DNA of 64,000 nt, from NCBI GenBank assembly GCA_035938395.1, contig DASZGY010000021.1, positions 22,839-86,838 on the forward strand. The letters are read 5' to 3'. Positions 57,319-64,000 of this stretch are shown here, piece by piece; the first letter of the stretch is position 1; every line of letters begins with the position of its first letter. The position numbers and the translations under genes were made by a program. Source of the stretch: JALZAA01 sp035938395 (lineage in GTDB: Bacteria; Actinomycetota; Acidimicrobiia; IMCC26256; JACDBD01). The notes below the pieces were generated by a model that was not told the origin of the DNA, made no database searches, and saw nothing but the letters and a program-made list of their open reading frames with translations.

Positions 57319-57636
57319 TCAGTCGGCGCGGAGCGGGTAATCGACGACGATCGCCCGGCACGCGCCGAGGGCTCGCGCCGAATGCGGCGTGTCGGGCGGA
57401 ACGACCGCCGCGCAGCCGGGGCCGGCCACCTGTTCCACGCCGTCGATCGTGACCGCCAGCTTCCCCTCGATGACGTTCCACACCTCTTCCTGAGGGTGGC
57501 GATGCTCGTGGAGCGGGACGGCGTCCGCGGCGATCTCGTAATACGCGAACGTCATGCTGTCGGAGTGGAAGACACGACTCGTCCAGCCCGGGAGCCGCTC
57601 CCATGCGGACAGCTCGGTGGAGTCGACGAAGGGCAT
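57319..57636 (-). CDS. Cupin-domain protein
   Basis: This 105-residue single-domain cupin has the metal-binding motif LHEHRHPQEEVWNVIEG near residue 43 (HxHx..E) and the second-motif His in PPDTPHSARA near residue 82. The fold would bind a metal ion. The reaction is unknown, and many small stand-alone cupins are dioxygenases, isomerases or sensors. It lies 12 nt after the stop of the minus-strand oxidoreductase gene, so the two are likely one operon. Confidence 0.88.
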   Translation of the reverse strand: MPFVDSTELSAWERLPGWTSRVFHSDSMTFAYYEIAADAVPLHEHRHPQEEVWNVIEGKLAVTIDGVEQVAGPGCAAVVPPDTPHSARALGACRAIVVDYPLRAD

Positions 57637-57648
57637 TCGCGGACGGTA

Positions 57649-58611
57649 CTAGTCGCGCGTGAGCACGATCTTGCCGAGCTTGCCGCCGGCGGAGAACCGG
57701 TCGTAGGCGGCTTCGGCTTCGCTCATCGGGTACGTGGCCGCCACCGGGACCTGGAGCGACGGCTTGTCGTCACGGAGGAACGGGAGCACGTGCGCTTCGA
57801 CGAGCTGCACGGACCGGGCCTTCTCCTCGAGCGGGCGGCCCCGGAGGGTCGAGGCATGGATGCGACCGCGCTTCGCCATCAGCGTCAGCAGATTGACGTC
57901 CGCACCGGCGCCGCCACCCACTCCGATCACCACGATGCGTCCACCCACGGCGAGCGCATCCAGGTCCGACGGGATGTTCGGCGCGCCGATGAGCTCGAGC
58001 ACGACGTCGAACGGACCGCGCTCCGCGAACGCATCCGGCGCGACGACCTCCGTGCGCCCGACGGCCGTCCCGATCGCGGCGACATCGTCGCGCAAGTCCG
58101 GATTGCGCACCGTCGCCGTCACGCGTGCCCCCGCCAGCGCCGCGAGCTGGATGCCGGCGGTGCCGACCCCGCCGGCGGCCGCGTGCACGAGGGCGTGCTC
58201 GCCCAGGCGCAGCGCACACTGAGTGAAGAGTGCGTCGTGCGCCGTGGTGAACACCTCGGGGAACCCGCCTGCCGCCGGCCACTCCAGGGTGTCGGGAGCC
58301 GGTGTCGTCACACGCTCGTGCGCAAGCGCGAGCTCGGCTTGCCCACCCCCGCCGACGAGTGCCATCACGCGATCGCCGACCGAGAAGCGTTCGACGTCAC
58401 GGCCGAGCGCGACGACCTCACCCGCGAACTCCATGCCCGGGATGTCCGGCGGGCTCCCGGGCGGAGCCGGATATAAGCCGCGTCGTTGCAGCATGTCGGC
58501 GCTGTTGAGGCCGGCGGCGCGCACGTCGACCAGCAGCTCGCCCGCCCCCGGCTCAGGGTCGGGATGCTCCCGCCACTCCAGCCCGCCTTCGACCACGGTC
58601 ACGGCCCACAC
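57649..58611 (-). CDS. Quinone oxidoreductase-like MDR family enzyme
   Basis: This 320-residue protein belongs to the zinc-free medium-chain dehydrogenase/reductase group (QOR-like). RAAGLNSADMLQRRGLYPAPPG near residue 35, the nucleotide motif HAAAGGVGTAGIQLAALAGARV near residue 138 and the C-terminal GKLGKIVLTRD are typical. NADPH would be the cofactor. No catalytic zinc Cys/His set is present. GTG 58611 is the preferred start. GTG 58602 and 58596 are alternatives in the same frame. Open sequence upstream of it is not conserved. Confidence 0.87.
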   Translation of the reverse strand: MWAVTVVEGGLEWREHPDPEPGAGELLVDVRAAGLNSADMLQRRGLYPAPPGSPPDIPGMEFAGEVVALGRDVERFSVGDRVMALVGGGGQAELALAHERVTTPAPDTLEWPAAGGFPEVFTTAHDALFTQCALRLGEHALVHAAAGGVGTAGIQLAALAGARVTATVRNPDLRDDVAAIGTAVGRTEVVAPDAFAERGPFDVVLELIGAPNIPSDLDALAVGGRIVVIGVGGGAGADVNLLTLMAKRGRIHASTLRGRPLEEKARSVQLVEAHVLPFLRDDKPSLQVPVAATYPMSEAEAAYDRFSAGGKLGKIVLTRD

Positions 58612-58695
58612 GGCCGCCAACCCTAGGCGCTTCCCCTCCTCTGGCCTCCTGACCTGGGCAAACGGGCGGCCGGAGGAGCCGGGCGCCGCGGGCGC

Positions 58696-58701
58696 TACCT
58701 T
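58696..58701 (+). promoter_or_regulatory. -10 box of leaderless gene at 58709
   Basis: TACCTT lies 7 nt before the ATG at 58709 with no ribosome-binding site. The same hexamer precedes mca. Confidence 0.45.
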
Positions 58702-58708
58702 CCGGGGC

Positions 58709-59098
58709 ATGGCGTTCACGGAGCGGAGCTCCGACCACCCTCCCGAGGGCTCCCTGGCCTTCGTCGACGACGACGGCAACCGGGTGCTCCTCGACGCCGC
58801 CGAAGCGGTCCTGCTGTTCGGTCTGACGGACGGGCTCGAGGCGGCGACCGTGTCGGCGTGCCCGTCGTGTCGGAGCCGGGTTTTGGCGGTGGTCGCGGTC
58901 CTCGACGTTCTCGAGAGCGGTCCCTTCCACCCGCGCGCCACCGAGCTCGCCGAGCTGACCGAGGAAGCGCCGACCCTCCACCTCTACGTCGAGGACCTCG
59001 TCACCGAGTGCGAACACGACGAATGGCTCGACCCCGGCTTCACCGAATGGTGCGAGGCGATCGAGGAAGTGCCCAACGTTCGTCGCCCGGCGCCCTGA
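58709..59098 (+). CDS. Hypothetical acidic protein with CxxC
   Basis: This 129-residue acidic protein is not recognised. It has SACPSCRSRVLAVVAVLDVLE near residue 50, with a CxxC that might bind zinc, and further Cys in TECEHDEWLDPGFTEWCEA near the C terminus. With VEDLVTECEHDEW these could make a Cys/His metal site. No membrane segment is visible. ATG 58709 follows a TACCTT -10 box by 7 nt (leaderless). It is divergent from the QOR-like gene, whose start region lies 97 nt away. Confidence 0.65.
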   Translation: MAFTERSSDHPPEGSLAFVDDDGNRVLLDAAEAVLLFGLTDGLEAATVSACPSCRSRVLAVVAVLDVLESGPFHPRATELAELTEEAPTLHLYVEDLVTECEHDEWLDPGFTEWCEAIEEVPNVRRPAP

Positions 59099-59125
59099 GC
59101 GGCAGCGAGCCGCCGGCCGCTTCGC

Positions 59126-60538
59126 CTAGACGTCCAGCAACGCGCCGAACGACTCCTCGAGGCAGTCGATCAGAGTCGCCGGGTCGCTCACGGCGGCGGG
59201 ATCGATGTTGATCCCCATGTCGAGCGAGTCGAGGTAGCTGAGCAGCGTCACGTTCAGCGCACACGCCGCGCGCGGCCCCATCGGGTAGTTGGCTTCGATG
59301 CGGGCGCCTCCGAGATACAAGTCCACCGGGCTGCCCCGCAGGTTCGACGTTGCGAAGTCGATCGTGTGGGCCTGGGTGCGGGTGAGCGCGACGAGCATCG
59401 AGGTCGGCAGGGCGGCCAGCAGCCCGGCCAGCGATCCGGCGGCGGTGACCGCCGGCTCGTCCCGCAGGCCGTGTAGTCGCTCGTGCACGAGCTTGAAGCG
59501 CGCCACCGGGTCCTTCGGCTCGACCGGGATGAGCACCCGCGCCGGGGTGAAGCTGTTCGCCGTGTCCTCGTCGTCGACGCGGGTGCTGATCGGCATCGCC
59601 ATGCGCAACTCGCCGGTCGGAGCGCCCATGCGCTCGTGGTACAGACCGAGCGCGCCGGTGACCCCGGTGACGTACACGTCGTTGACGCTCCCTCCCAGCT
59701 TCGCCGCCGCCGCTTTCGCGCTCGTGAGCGGTACTGCGAACCGTTCGAACCGAAGGGCCAGCGAGCGGCGAGCCAGCAGCCGGGAGCGAGCGGGATCCGT
59801 GACCATCAGCTGACGGCGTACCGACCCGGCGAGGCGGACGACGTCGTCGACCCCGCGCCGCGCCGACTCCGGACTGGCCAGGACGCGTATGCCGGACTCG
59901 AGGCCGCGGCGGGCGCGTCCGAACTGCTGCCGCACCGTGTACGCGACGGCCTTTTCGACTGCGTTCGCCGGCGAGACGCGCTTCACGGGGTCGGCAAAGG
60001 CCTCGGCGCGACGTTCGGCTTCGGCTTCGGCGGCGACGCGCTGCGACGCCGAGGGCTCCGGAGGCGCCGGCGGATCGGGCTCGAAGTCGAGCAGGCTCAG
60101 CGAGAGCTTCACGCCGCCGACGCCGTCCGTGATCGTGTGGTGGACCTTCTGCAGGAACGCGGCCCGGCCGCCTTCGAGGCCTTCGACGACGGTGAACTCC
60201 CACAGCGGACGGGACCGGTCGAGGGGCGTCGCCGCCACCGCCGCCGCCAGGTCGAGCAACTGCCGCATCCCGCCCGGCGCCGGGACCGCGATGGTCCGGA
60301 GGTGGTAGTCGAGATCGAGATCGTGGTCGGGCACCCACTCGGGCGTGGCCAGGCGGAAGGGCGGAGCGACGACGCGGTCGCCGAGCCGCGGGATGGCGTC
60401 GATGGCCTGCTCGACCTTGGCGCGCACGCGGGCGGGGTCGGGAGCACGCTCGAGGATGCTGATGTTCGTGAAGTCCGAGCGGAGGGCGGGGTCCTTCTCG
60501 ACCGCCCACATGATCGCCTCGGCGTCGCTCATTCGCAT
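59126..60538 (-). CDS. Wax ester synthase/diacylglycerol acyltransferase (WS/DGAT)
   Basis: This 470-residue enzyme esterifies fatty acyl groups to diacylglycerol or fatty alcohol to make storage lipid. The acyl-CoA-dependent active-site motif is QKVHHTITDGVGGVKLSLSL near residue 130 (HHxxxDG). PLWEFTVVEGLEGGRAA and the NDVYVTGVTGALGLYHER motif near residue 286 are further family features. ATSNLRGSPVDLYLGG near 393 is typical of the C-terminal domain. The start is ATG 60538; ATG 60532 is possible. It is likely followed from the same promoter as the DsbA-like gene upstream (49-nt gap). Confidence 0.92.
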   Translation of the reverse strand: MRMSDAEAIMWAVEKDPALRSDFTNISILERAPDPARVRAKVEQAIDAIPRLGDRVVAPPFRLATPEWVPDHDLDLDYHLRTIAVPAPGGMRQLLDLAAAVAATPLDRSRPLWEFTVVEGLEGGRAAFLQKVHHTITDGVGGVKLSLSLLDFEPDPPAPPEPSASQRVAAEAEAERRAEAFADPVKRVSPANAVEKAVAYTVRQQFGRARRGLESGIRVLASPESARRGVDDVVRLAGSVRRQLMVTDPARSRLLARRSLALRFERFAVPLTSAKAAAAKLGGSVNDVYVTGVTGALGLYHERMGAPTGELRMAMPISTRVDDEDTANSFTPARVLIPVEPKDPVARFKLVHERLHGLRDEPAVTAAGSLAGLLAALPTSMLVALTRTQAHTIDFATSNLRGSPVDLYLGGARIEANYPMGPRAACALNVTLLSYLDSLDMGINIDPAAVSDPATLIDCLEESFGALLDV

Positions 60539-60587
60539 TGGATCAGGGTCCCGCGAGGCAGATGGGGGCGCAAGCGCGCCGTGCTCG

Positions 60588-61175
60588 TCAGCGCGCGATC
60601 TGGGTGTGCTTGAACTCGTTCAGGCGAGTCCAGTCGAGCAGCCCGAGCGCTCGCTCGAGGTCGTCGACCCGGTTGCGCTCCATGAACCGGATGAACACGG
60701 CCTGGTCGCCCTCGATGAACGTGGGGACGCCGAACGCGTTGAACCGGTCGACCTGCTCCGTGTGCTCGGCGGCGAGCGTCTTCAGCGGCCGGCCGCTCCA
60801 CGCCTCTTCGGCGACGGCGTCGATGTCGAGCCCGGCCGAGGCCACGGCCTCGCGGACGACGTCCTCGTGGCCGAGCTTCTTGCCGTGGTCGTGTCGGGCG
60901 GCGAAGGCGGCGAGATGGAAGTCGAAGAAGCCCTCGGGGAAGTGATCGCGGATGGCGATCCCGTAGAGAAGCGCGGTCACGCCCGTGCCCCATTCGTCGG
61001 GCGGGCGGTCCCATACCGGCGTTTCGCCCTCCTCGACATGCGCCTGGTCGAGCGAGAAGGGCAGGAACCGGACGTCGAGGTCGGCGCCGTCGCGCAGGGC
61101 CGTGACCACCGCTTCGTGGGCGTTGCGGGCGAAGGGGCAGCGGTAGTCGAAGCTGACGGCGATCTCGCGTGGCAC
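60588..61175 (-). CDS. DsbA/FrnE-like thioredoxin-fold protein
   Basis: This 195-residue protein resembles DsbA-family cytoplasmic oxidoreductases (FrnE, HCCA isomerase). The N-terminal FDYRCPFARNAHEAVVTAL motif keeps only one Cys of the usual CxxC, so classic disulfide exchange is unlikely and a glutathione- or mycothiol-dependent isomerase is more plausible. The helical insert and the cis-Pro motif GVPTFIEGDQAVFIRFM near residue 150 are normal. The start is GTG 61175. The substrate is unknown. Confidence 0.85.
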   Translation of the reverse strand: MPREIAVSFDYRCPFARNAHEAVVTALRDGADLDVRFLPFSLDQAHVEEGETPVWDRPPDEWGTGVTALLYGIAIRDHFPEGFFDFHLAAFAARHDHGKKLGHEDVVREAVASAGLDIDAVAEEAWSGRPLKTLAAEHTEQVDRFNAFGVPTFIEGDQAVFIRFMERNRVDDLERALGLLDWTRLNEFKHTQIAR

Positions 61176-61229
61176 AGGGAACCTCCGGACGGGGGACTGT
61201 CCTGCCGGCTGAGGTGGGTAACCCCCAAG

Positions 61230-61793
61230 CTACCCCGGCGATTCCCCCGTCGATGGCGTCAGCACGCGCTTGGCGATCTGACCGAACGCGAGGCCGAGCA
61301 GCGCGCCCGCGACCGCGTCGGACGCGTGGTGCATCCGAACGTAGACGCGGCTCGCGGCGACGAGGCCGGCCAGCTCCCAGTACGCAGATGTGGAAGAGCC
61401 TTCGGACAGCAGCGTCGCGGCCATGAATGCGGAGGTCGCGTGCCCGGACGGAAAGGCGCTCGTCCGCGGTCGGTGCATTCCGTAGGGAAGCGGGCCCGGC
61501 GGCGCGCTCGGCGGTCGGATGCGACGGAACGCGAGCTTGATCGGGCCGTTGGTCAGCGCCGACTCCACGCCGAGCGCCGCTCCGAACCGAAGCCCGAGCG
61601 CCGGGTCACCGCGGCGTGCGGCGCGCAACGCGCTGAGCGCGATCCAGAGGAGAGCGTGGTCGGCGGCGCTCGACAGGCCGTAGAAGAGCGCGTCCAGCCG
61701 AGGGTCGCGAGCGCGCTCGACCCACCCGTCCACGGCGTCGTCGAACGCGCGGACCCACCTGCCGAGAGCGCCGCGCTGCGGCCATCCCTGCAC
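61230..61793 (-). CDS. PAP2 superfamily membrane phosphatase
   Basis: This protein of about 187 residues has all three PAP2 motifs: KLAFRRIRP near residue 97, FPSGHATSAF near residue 119, and ASRVYVRMHHASDAVAG near residue 151. These residues hydrolyse lipid or isoprenoid phosphates such as undecaprenyl pyrophosphate or phosphatidate. Several hydrophobic helices are visible. The start is uncertain. GTG 61793 is chosen, but an upstream in-frame ATG at 61907 would overlap the HD-domain gene. It is transcribed after that HD gene. Confidence 0.82.
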   Translation of the reverse strand: MQGWPQRGALGRWVRAFDDAVDGWVERARDPRLDALFYGLSSAADHALLWIALSALRAARRGDPALGLRFGAALGVESALTNGPIKLAFRRIRPPSAPPGPLPYGMHRPRTSAFPSGHATSAFMAATLLSEGSSTSAYWELAGLVAASRVYVRMHHASDAVAGALLGLAFGQIAKRVLTPSTGESPG

Positions 61794-61837
61794 CCACCGC
61801 GGTCCATTTGGAGAAGGAGCAAAAGCGATGATCGAGC

Positions 61838-62488
61838 CTAACGGCCGGTCTCGGGCAGCCAGCCCCGCGTGACGGCGTCGTCGATGAGGTGCTGCGCGAG
61901 CTTCCACAACGCCGGTGAGCCGTCGTCGATGGCGGCGTTGACCGCTCGAACCTGGTCGGCGGTGATGCCGTGCTCGCGCCAGGCCTGCCCGGCTGATGCG
62001 TGATTGAGCAACAGCGGCTGCAGCCGATCGAGGGCCCGGGCGAAGCGAGCTTCGGCGGTCGCGCCGTCCTCGAACTCGAGCCAGCAGGCGCGGAGCTCGT
62101 CGCCCTGGCCGTCCGGCAACAAGCCGAAGAGTCGCTCGGCGGCGGCACGCTCACGCGCTGCCTTCGTCTTCTGCCCGTCGGTGTCGTAGACGAACGTGTC
62201 GCCGGCATCGATCTCGACGATGTCGTGCACCAGGAGCAACCGGGCGACGCGCATCGGGTCGACCCGTTGGTCGGCGGCGTCGGCGAGGACGAGCGCCATC
62301 ATCGCGACGTGCCACGAGTGCTCGGCGGTGTTCTCGCGCCGCGTACCGTCGGTGACGACGGTACGACGCCGCACCTGCTTGAGCCGGTCGAGCTCGACTA
62401 CGAAGCGGACGCGGTCAGCGAGCTGCGAGTCACCGGCGAGCGCGGCGAGGGTGGCGCCCGGATCCGACGGCGAGCTACCGGTGCTCAC
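61838..62488 (-). CDS. HD-domain 5'-nucleotidase-like (YfbR/HDDC2 type)
   Basis: This 216-residue protein has an HD-superfamily metal site: RRENTAEHSWHVAMMALVLAD near residue 50 (His), LLVHDIVEIDAGDTFVYDTD near residue 85 (His-Asp), and LQPLLLNHASAGQAW. It resembles the YfbR/HDDC2 group of deoxyribonucleotide 5'-nucleotidases. The reaction is inferred. The GTG start at 62488 is divergent from the P-loop gene at 62513, with only 24 nt between. Confidence 0.83.
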   Translation of the reverse strand: MSTGSSPSDPGATLAALAGDSQLADRVRFVVELDRLKQVRRRTVVTDGTRRENTAEHSWHVAMMALVLADAADQRVDPMRVARLLLVHDIVEIDAGDTFVYDTDGQKTKAARERAAAERLFGLLPDGQGDELRACWLEFEDGATAEARFARALDRLQPLLLNHASAGQAWREHGITADQVRAVNAAIDDGSPALWKLAQHLIDDAVTRGWLPETGR

Positions 62489-62512
62489 ACGCGAGAGGGT
62501 ACAAGTGGCGCG

Positions 62513-63052
62513 ATGAAGCTCGGACCTCGGATCGCCGTCGTCGGGACGAGCGGCGCGGGCAAGACGACGCTCTCGACCCGACTCGCCGCGCGCCTCGGGT
62601 ACCCGCACATCGAGCTCGACGCGTTCCAGCACGGCCCGAACTGGGAGCAGGCGACCGTCGAGGAGCTGCGCGAGCGCACCGATGCCGCGACCGCCGGGGA
62701 CCGTTGGGTCTGCGACGGGAACTACGAGGCGGTGCGCGATCTCGTGTGGGGACGCGCCGACCAGCTCGTGTGGCTCGACTACGAGCGTCCGCTGATCATG
62801 GCGCGCGTCATCCGCCGCTCGGTGTGGCGGGCCATCACGCGCAAGCCGATGTGGAACGAGAACCGCGAGGACTGGCGGTCCTGGGCCGACCCGGAGCACC
62901 CGATCCGGTGGGCGTGGGCAAAACACGGCGAACGGCGCCGCAAGTACCCCCAACTGCTGCGCAGGCCTGAGTACGCGCACCTCGAGGTGCTGCGCCTGCG
63001 GCACCCGCGCGAGGCGCGCCGGCTTCTGGCCGCGGCGAGCGCGGCCGCCTGA
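62513..63052 (+). CDS. P-loop small-molecule kinase-like (topology-modulation type)
   Basis: This 179-residue protein has a Walker A motif, VVGTSGAGKTTLSTRLAARLG, at residues 9-29 (GTSGAGKT). HIELDAFQHGPNWEQATVEEL and DRWVCDGNYEAVRDLVWGRAD follow. The C-terminal half has many Trp and Arg residues (IIRRSVWRAITRKPMWNENRED is read here as RRSVWRAITRKP). It resembles adenylate-kinase-like FlaR/DNA-topology modulation proteins. The substrate is unknown. It is divergent from the HD gene by 24 nt, with GGGTACAAG upstream. Confidence 0.82.
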   Translation: MKLGPRIAVVGTSGAGKTTLSTRLAARLGYPHIELDAFQHGPNWEQATVEELRERTDAATAGDRWVCDGNYEAVRDLVWGRADQLVWLDYERPLIMARVIRRSVWRAITRKPMWNENREDWRSWADPEHPIRWAWAKHGERRRKYPQLLRRPEYAHLEVLRLRHPREARRLLAAASAAA

Positions 63053-63062
63053 AGGCCGTTGG

Positions 63063-63905
63063 TCAGTAGCCGACGCCGAGGGGAAGGCTCGGCTCGATCA
63101 CCGTGCCCGGGCCGCGCAGCTCCACCGCCTGCACGGGGTCACCGCCGAAGGCGGGGCAGTACGGCTTGAACGTGCAGTAGTCGCAGAGCGGACCGGGGTG
63201 CGGGCGGAAGTCCTCGCGCTCACAGGCTCGCAGGATGGCCGTCCACAGGGCGTCGGCCCGGCGTCCGACGCCGGCGACCGACTGCGCGGTGGGCGTGGCG
63301 ATGATCGCCTCCGGCTTGGACAGGTAGTACAGCTGCACGCGGGCCGGCCGCTTGCCGAGCATCTGCTCGCACAGAGCCGCGTAGATGTGCACGCCGGACA
63401 GCCGCTGGTTCTCGGCGTACTCGCTCGGCACCGAGCCGGTCTTGTAGTCGGTGACCACGAACTCGCCGTCGTCGTCGATCTCGAGGCGGTCGATGATCCC
63501 GCGCAGCTTGACCCGGCCGAACTGGGCCGTGAGCTTGAGCTCGAGGCCGTTCGGGCGCACCGTGCGCGGGTCCTCGAGCTGGAAGTACTTCCGCACGAGC
63601 TCTTCCGCGTCGGCGTCGAACTGCGCCCACTCCTCGTCGGTGAGGTCGAGGCCGGCGAGGTCTGGGTCGTCGGCCATCTCGACCCGGGCGGTCGTGAGGT
63701 CGACCAGCGCGGCGTCGACGGTGCGATCGGCCTGCGGACGGCACAACAGCAGCTCGAGGGCACGGTGGACGAGCGTGCCCTTGGTGGCCGCCGGGCTGGG
63801 GGGCTCGGGGAGGCGGTCGATGTACGAGAACTTGAACGCCAGGGGGCACGACTTGAACGCCGAAACGGAGCTCGGAGACAACGACGGCGGGAATGCCAGA
63901 CCCAT
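63063..63905 (-). CDS. RecB-type PD-(D/E)XK nuclease with Cys cluster
   Basis: This 280-residue stand-alone nuclease-fold protein has the PD-(D/E)XK core: SPSSVSAFKSCPLAFKFSYI at the N terminus, GIIDRLEIDDDGEFVVTDYKTG near residue 135 (in short GIIDRLEIDDD and VVTDYKTG), and QLSG-type helices after it. Four Cys near the N and C ends (KSCPLAF, RACERED, CDYCTFKPYC) are placed to bind an Fe-S cluster as in AddB/Cas4-like nucleases. ATG 63905 is the natural start. No CRISPR locus is in the window, so a repair role is more likely. The 95 bases after its start hold no further gene that I can see. Confidence 0.88.
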   Translation of the reverse strand: MGLAFPPSLSPSSVSAFKSCPLAFKFSYIDRLPEPPSPAATKGTLVHRALELLLCRPQADRTVDAALVDLTTARVEMADDPDLAGLDLTDEEWAQFDADAEELVRKYFQLEDPRTVRPNGLELKLTAQFGRVKLRGIIDRLEIDDDGEFVVTDYKTGSVPSEYAENQRLSGVHIYAALCEQMLGKRPARVQLYYLSKPEAIIATPTAQSVAGVGRRADALWTAILRACEREDFRPHPGPLCDYCTFKPYCPAFGGDPVQAVELRGPGTVIEPSLPLGVGY

Positions 63906-64000
63906 ATGCGGAGAGTAACGCCGGGGTGTGACAATCACGCGGATTCCCTGCAACGCTCTGACTAGGGCTTTCGCGCGATCTTGTCGCTGCCGAGGGCGCG

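Noticed and set aside
63063..63905. Cas4 or CRISPR-associated nuclease
   Set aside because: The PD-(D/E)XK plus Cys pattern is shared with RecB/AddB-like repair nucleases, and no repeats, cas1 or cas2 lie in the window.

Overview
The window looks like a chromosomal segment of a high-GC actinobacterium, most likely from the class Acidimicrobiia. This is inferred from very high GC and GC-rich third codon positions, mycothiol genes (mca-like), coenzyme F420 genes (cofC/fbiD plus several F420- or deazaflavin-type oxidoreductases), an imuA'-imuB-dnaE2 mutasome, a wax ester synthase, many acyl-CoA dehydrogenase-type enzymes, and many genes with a TANNNT -10 box only 6-9 nt before the start codon (leaderless mRNAs). 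I see no insertion sequence, prophage, CRISPR array or rRNA. No stretch longer than about 200 bases lacks a gene or recognisable element.

Layout. 1-5.4 kb: leuA (cut by the window edge), a methyltransferase, a membrane protein, and leuDC on the minus strand, divergent from a winged-helix regulator. 6-9.3 kb: hydantoinase/oxoprolinase pair. 9.4-12.3 kb: greA, a YceI protein and a Tat-exported DMFase-like protein. 12.3-15.9 kb: a probable attenuator (leader peptide with Val-Ile-Val-Ile, hairpin, terminator) in front of leuB-ilvE-cimA. Together with leuA and leuCD this makes a nearly complete leucine/isoleucine branch. 16.5-20 kb: acyl-CoA dehydrogenase, gltX, a DUF218 protein, tRNA-Gln and tRNA-Glu. 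20.5-21.3 kb: HU and a separate gene for a Lys/Arg/Ala-rich tail protein. 21.4-24.6 kb: LmbE-type deacetylase and cofC on the minus strand, then plsC-gpsA. 24.6-28.6 kb: an unknown protein and an alpha-mannosidase. 28.7-31.5 kb: rpiB-like, GYD, RNase HII, DinB-like and NifU-N-like genes. 31.6-38.8 kb: LexA-boxed imuA'-imuB and LexA-boxed dnaE2, with three small flavin/F420 oxidoreductase genes between. 38.8-45.4 kb: CPBP protease and a cation-transport group (double MgtE, double PhoU-TrkA_C, P-type ATPase, CorA). 45.5-52.6 kb: acyl-CoA dehydrogenase, adenylate cyclase, mca, secreted protein, HesB-like protein, metallo-beta-lactamase-fold protein and an unusual protein with 44-residue repeats. 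52.6-63.9 kb: SCP2 protein, a minus-strand operon ending in YdjC and GNAT genes, housekeeping phosphatases, WS/DGAT, DsbA-like, PAP2, HD, P-loop kinase and a RecB-type nuclease.

The most unusual signal is a family of five dispersed elements of about 46-57 nt (near 5.9, 22.8, 29.1, 31.1 and 35.4 kb). All are on the plus strand and all lie directly upstream of the ribosome-binding site of unrelated genes (hyuA, plsC, GYD, NifU-N-like, dnaE2). Each has a hairpin whose stem changes in a compensatory way between copies, followed by a nearly invariant tail, GGAGCTTGCGACGGCGA. In four of the five a TANNNT box sits so that transcription would begin at or just before the hairpin. They look like a portable 5' leader RNA rather than a simple REP sequence.

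All product names come from reading motifs and overall resemblance. No database search was run.
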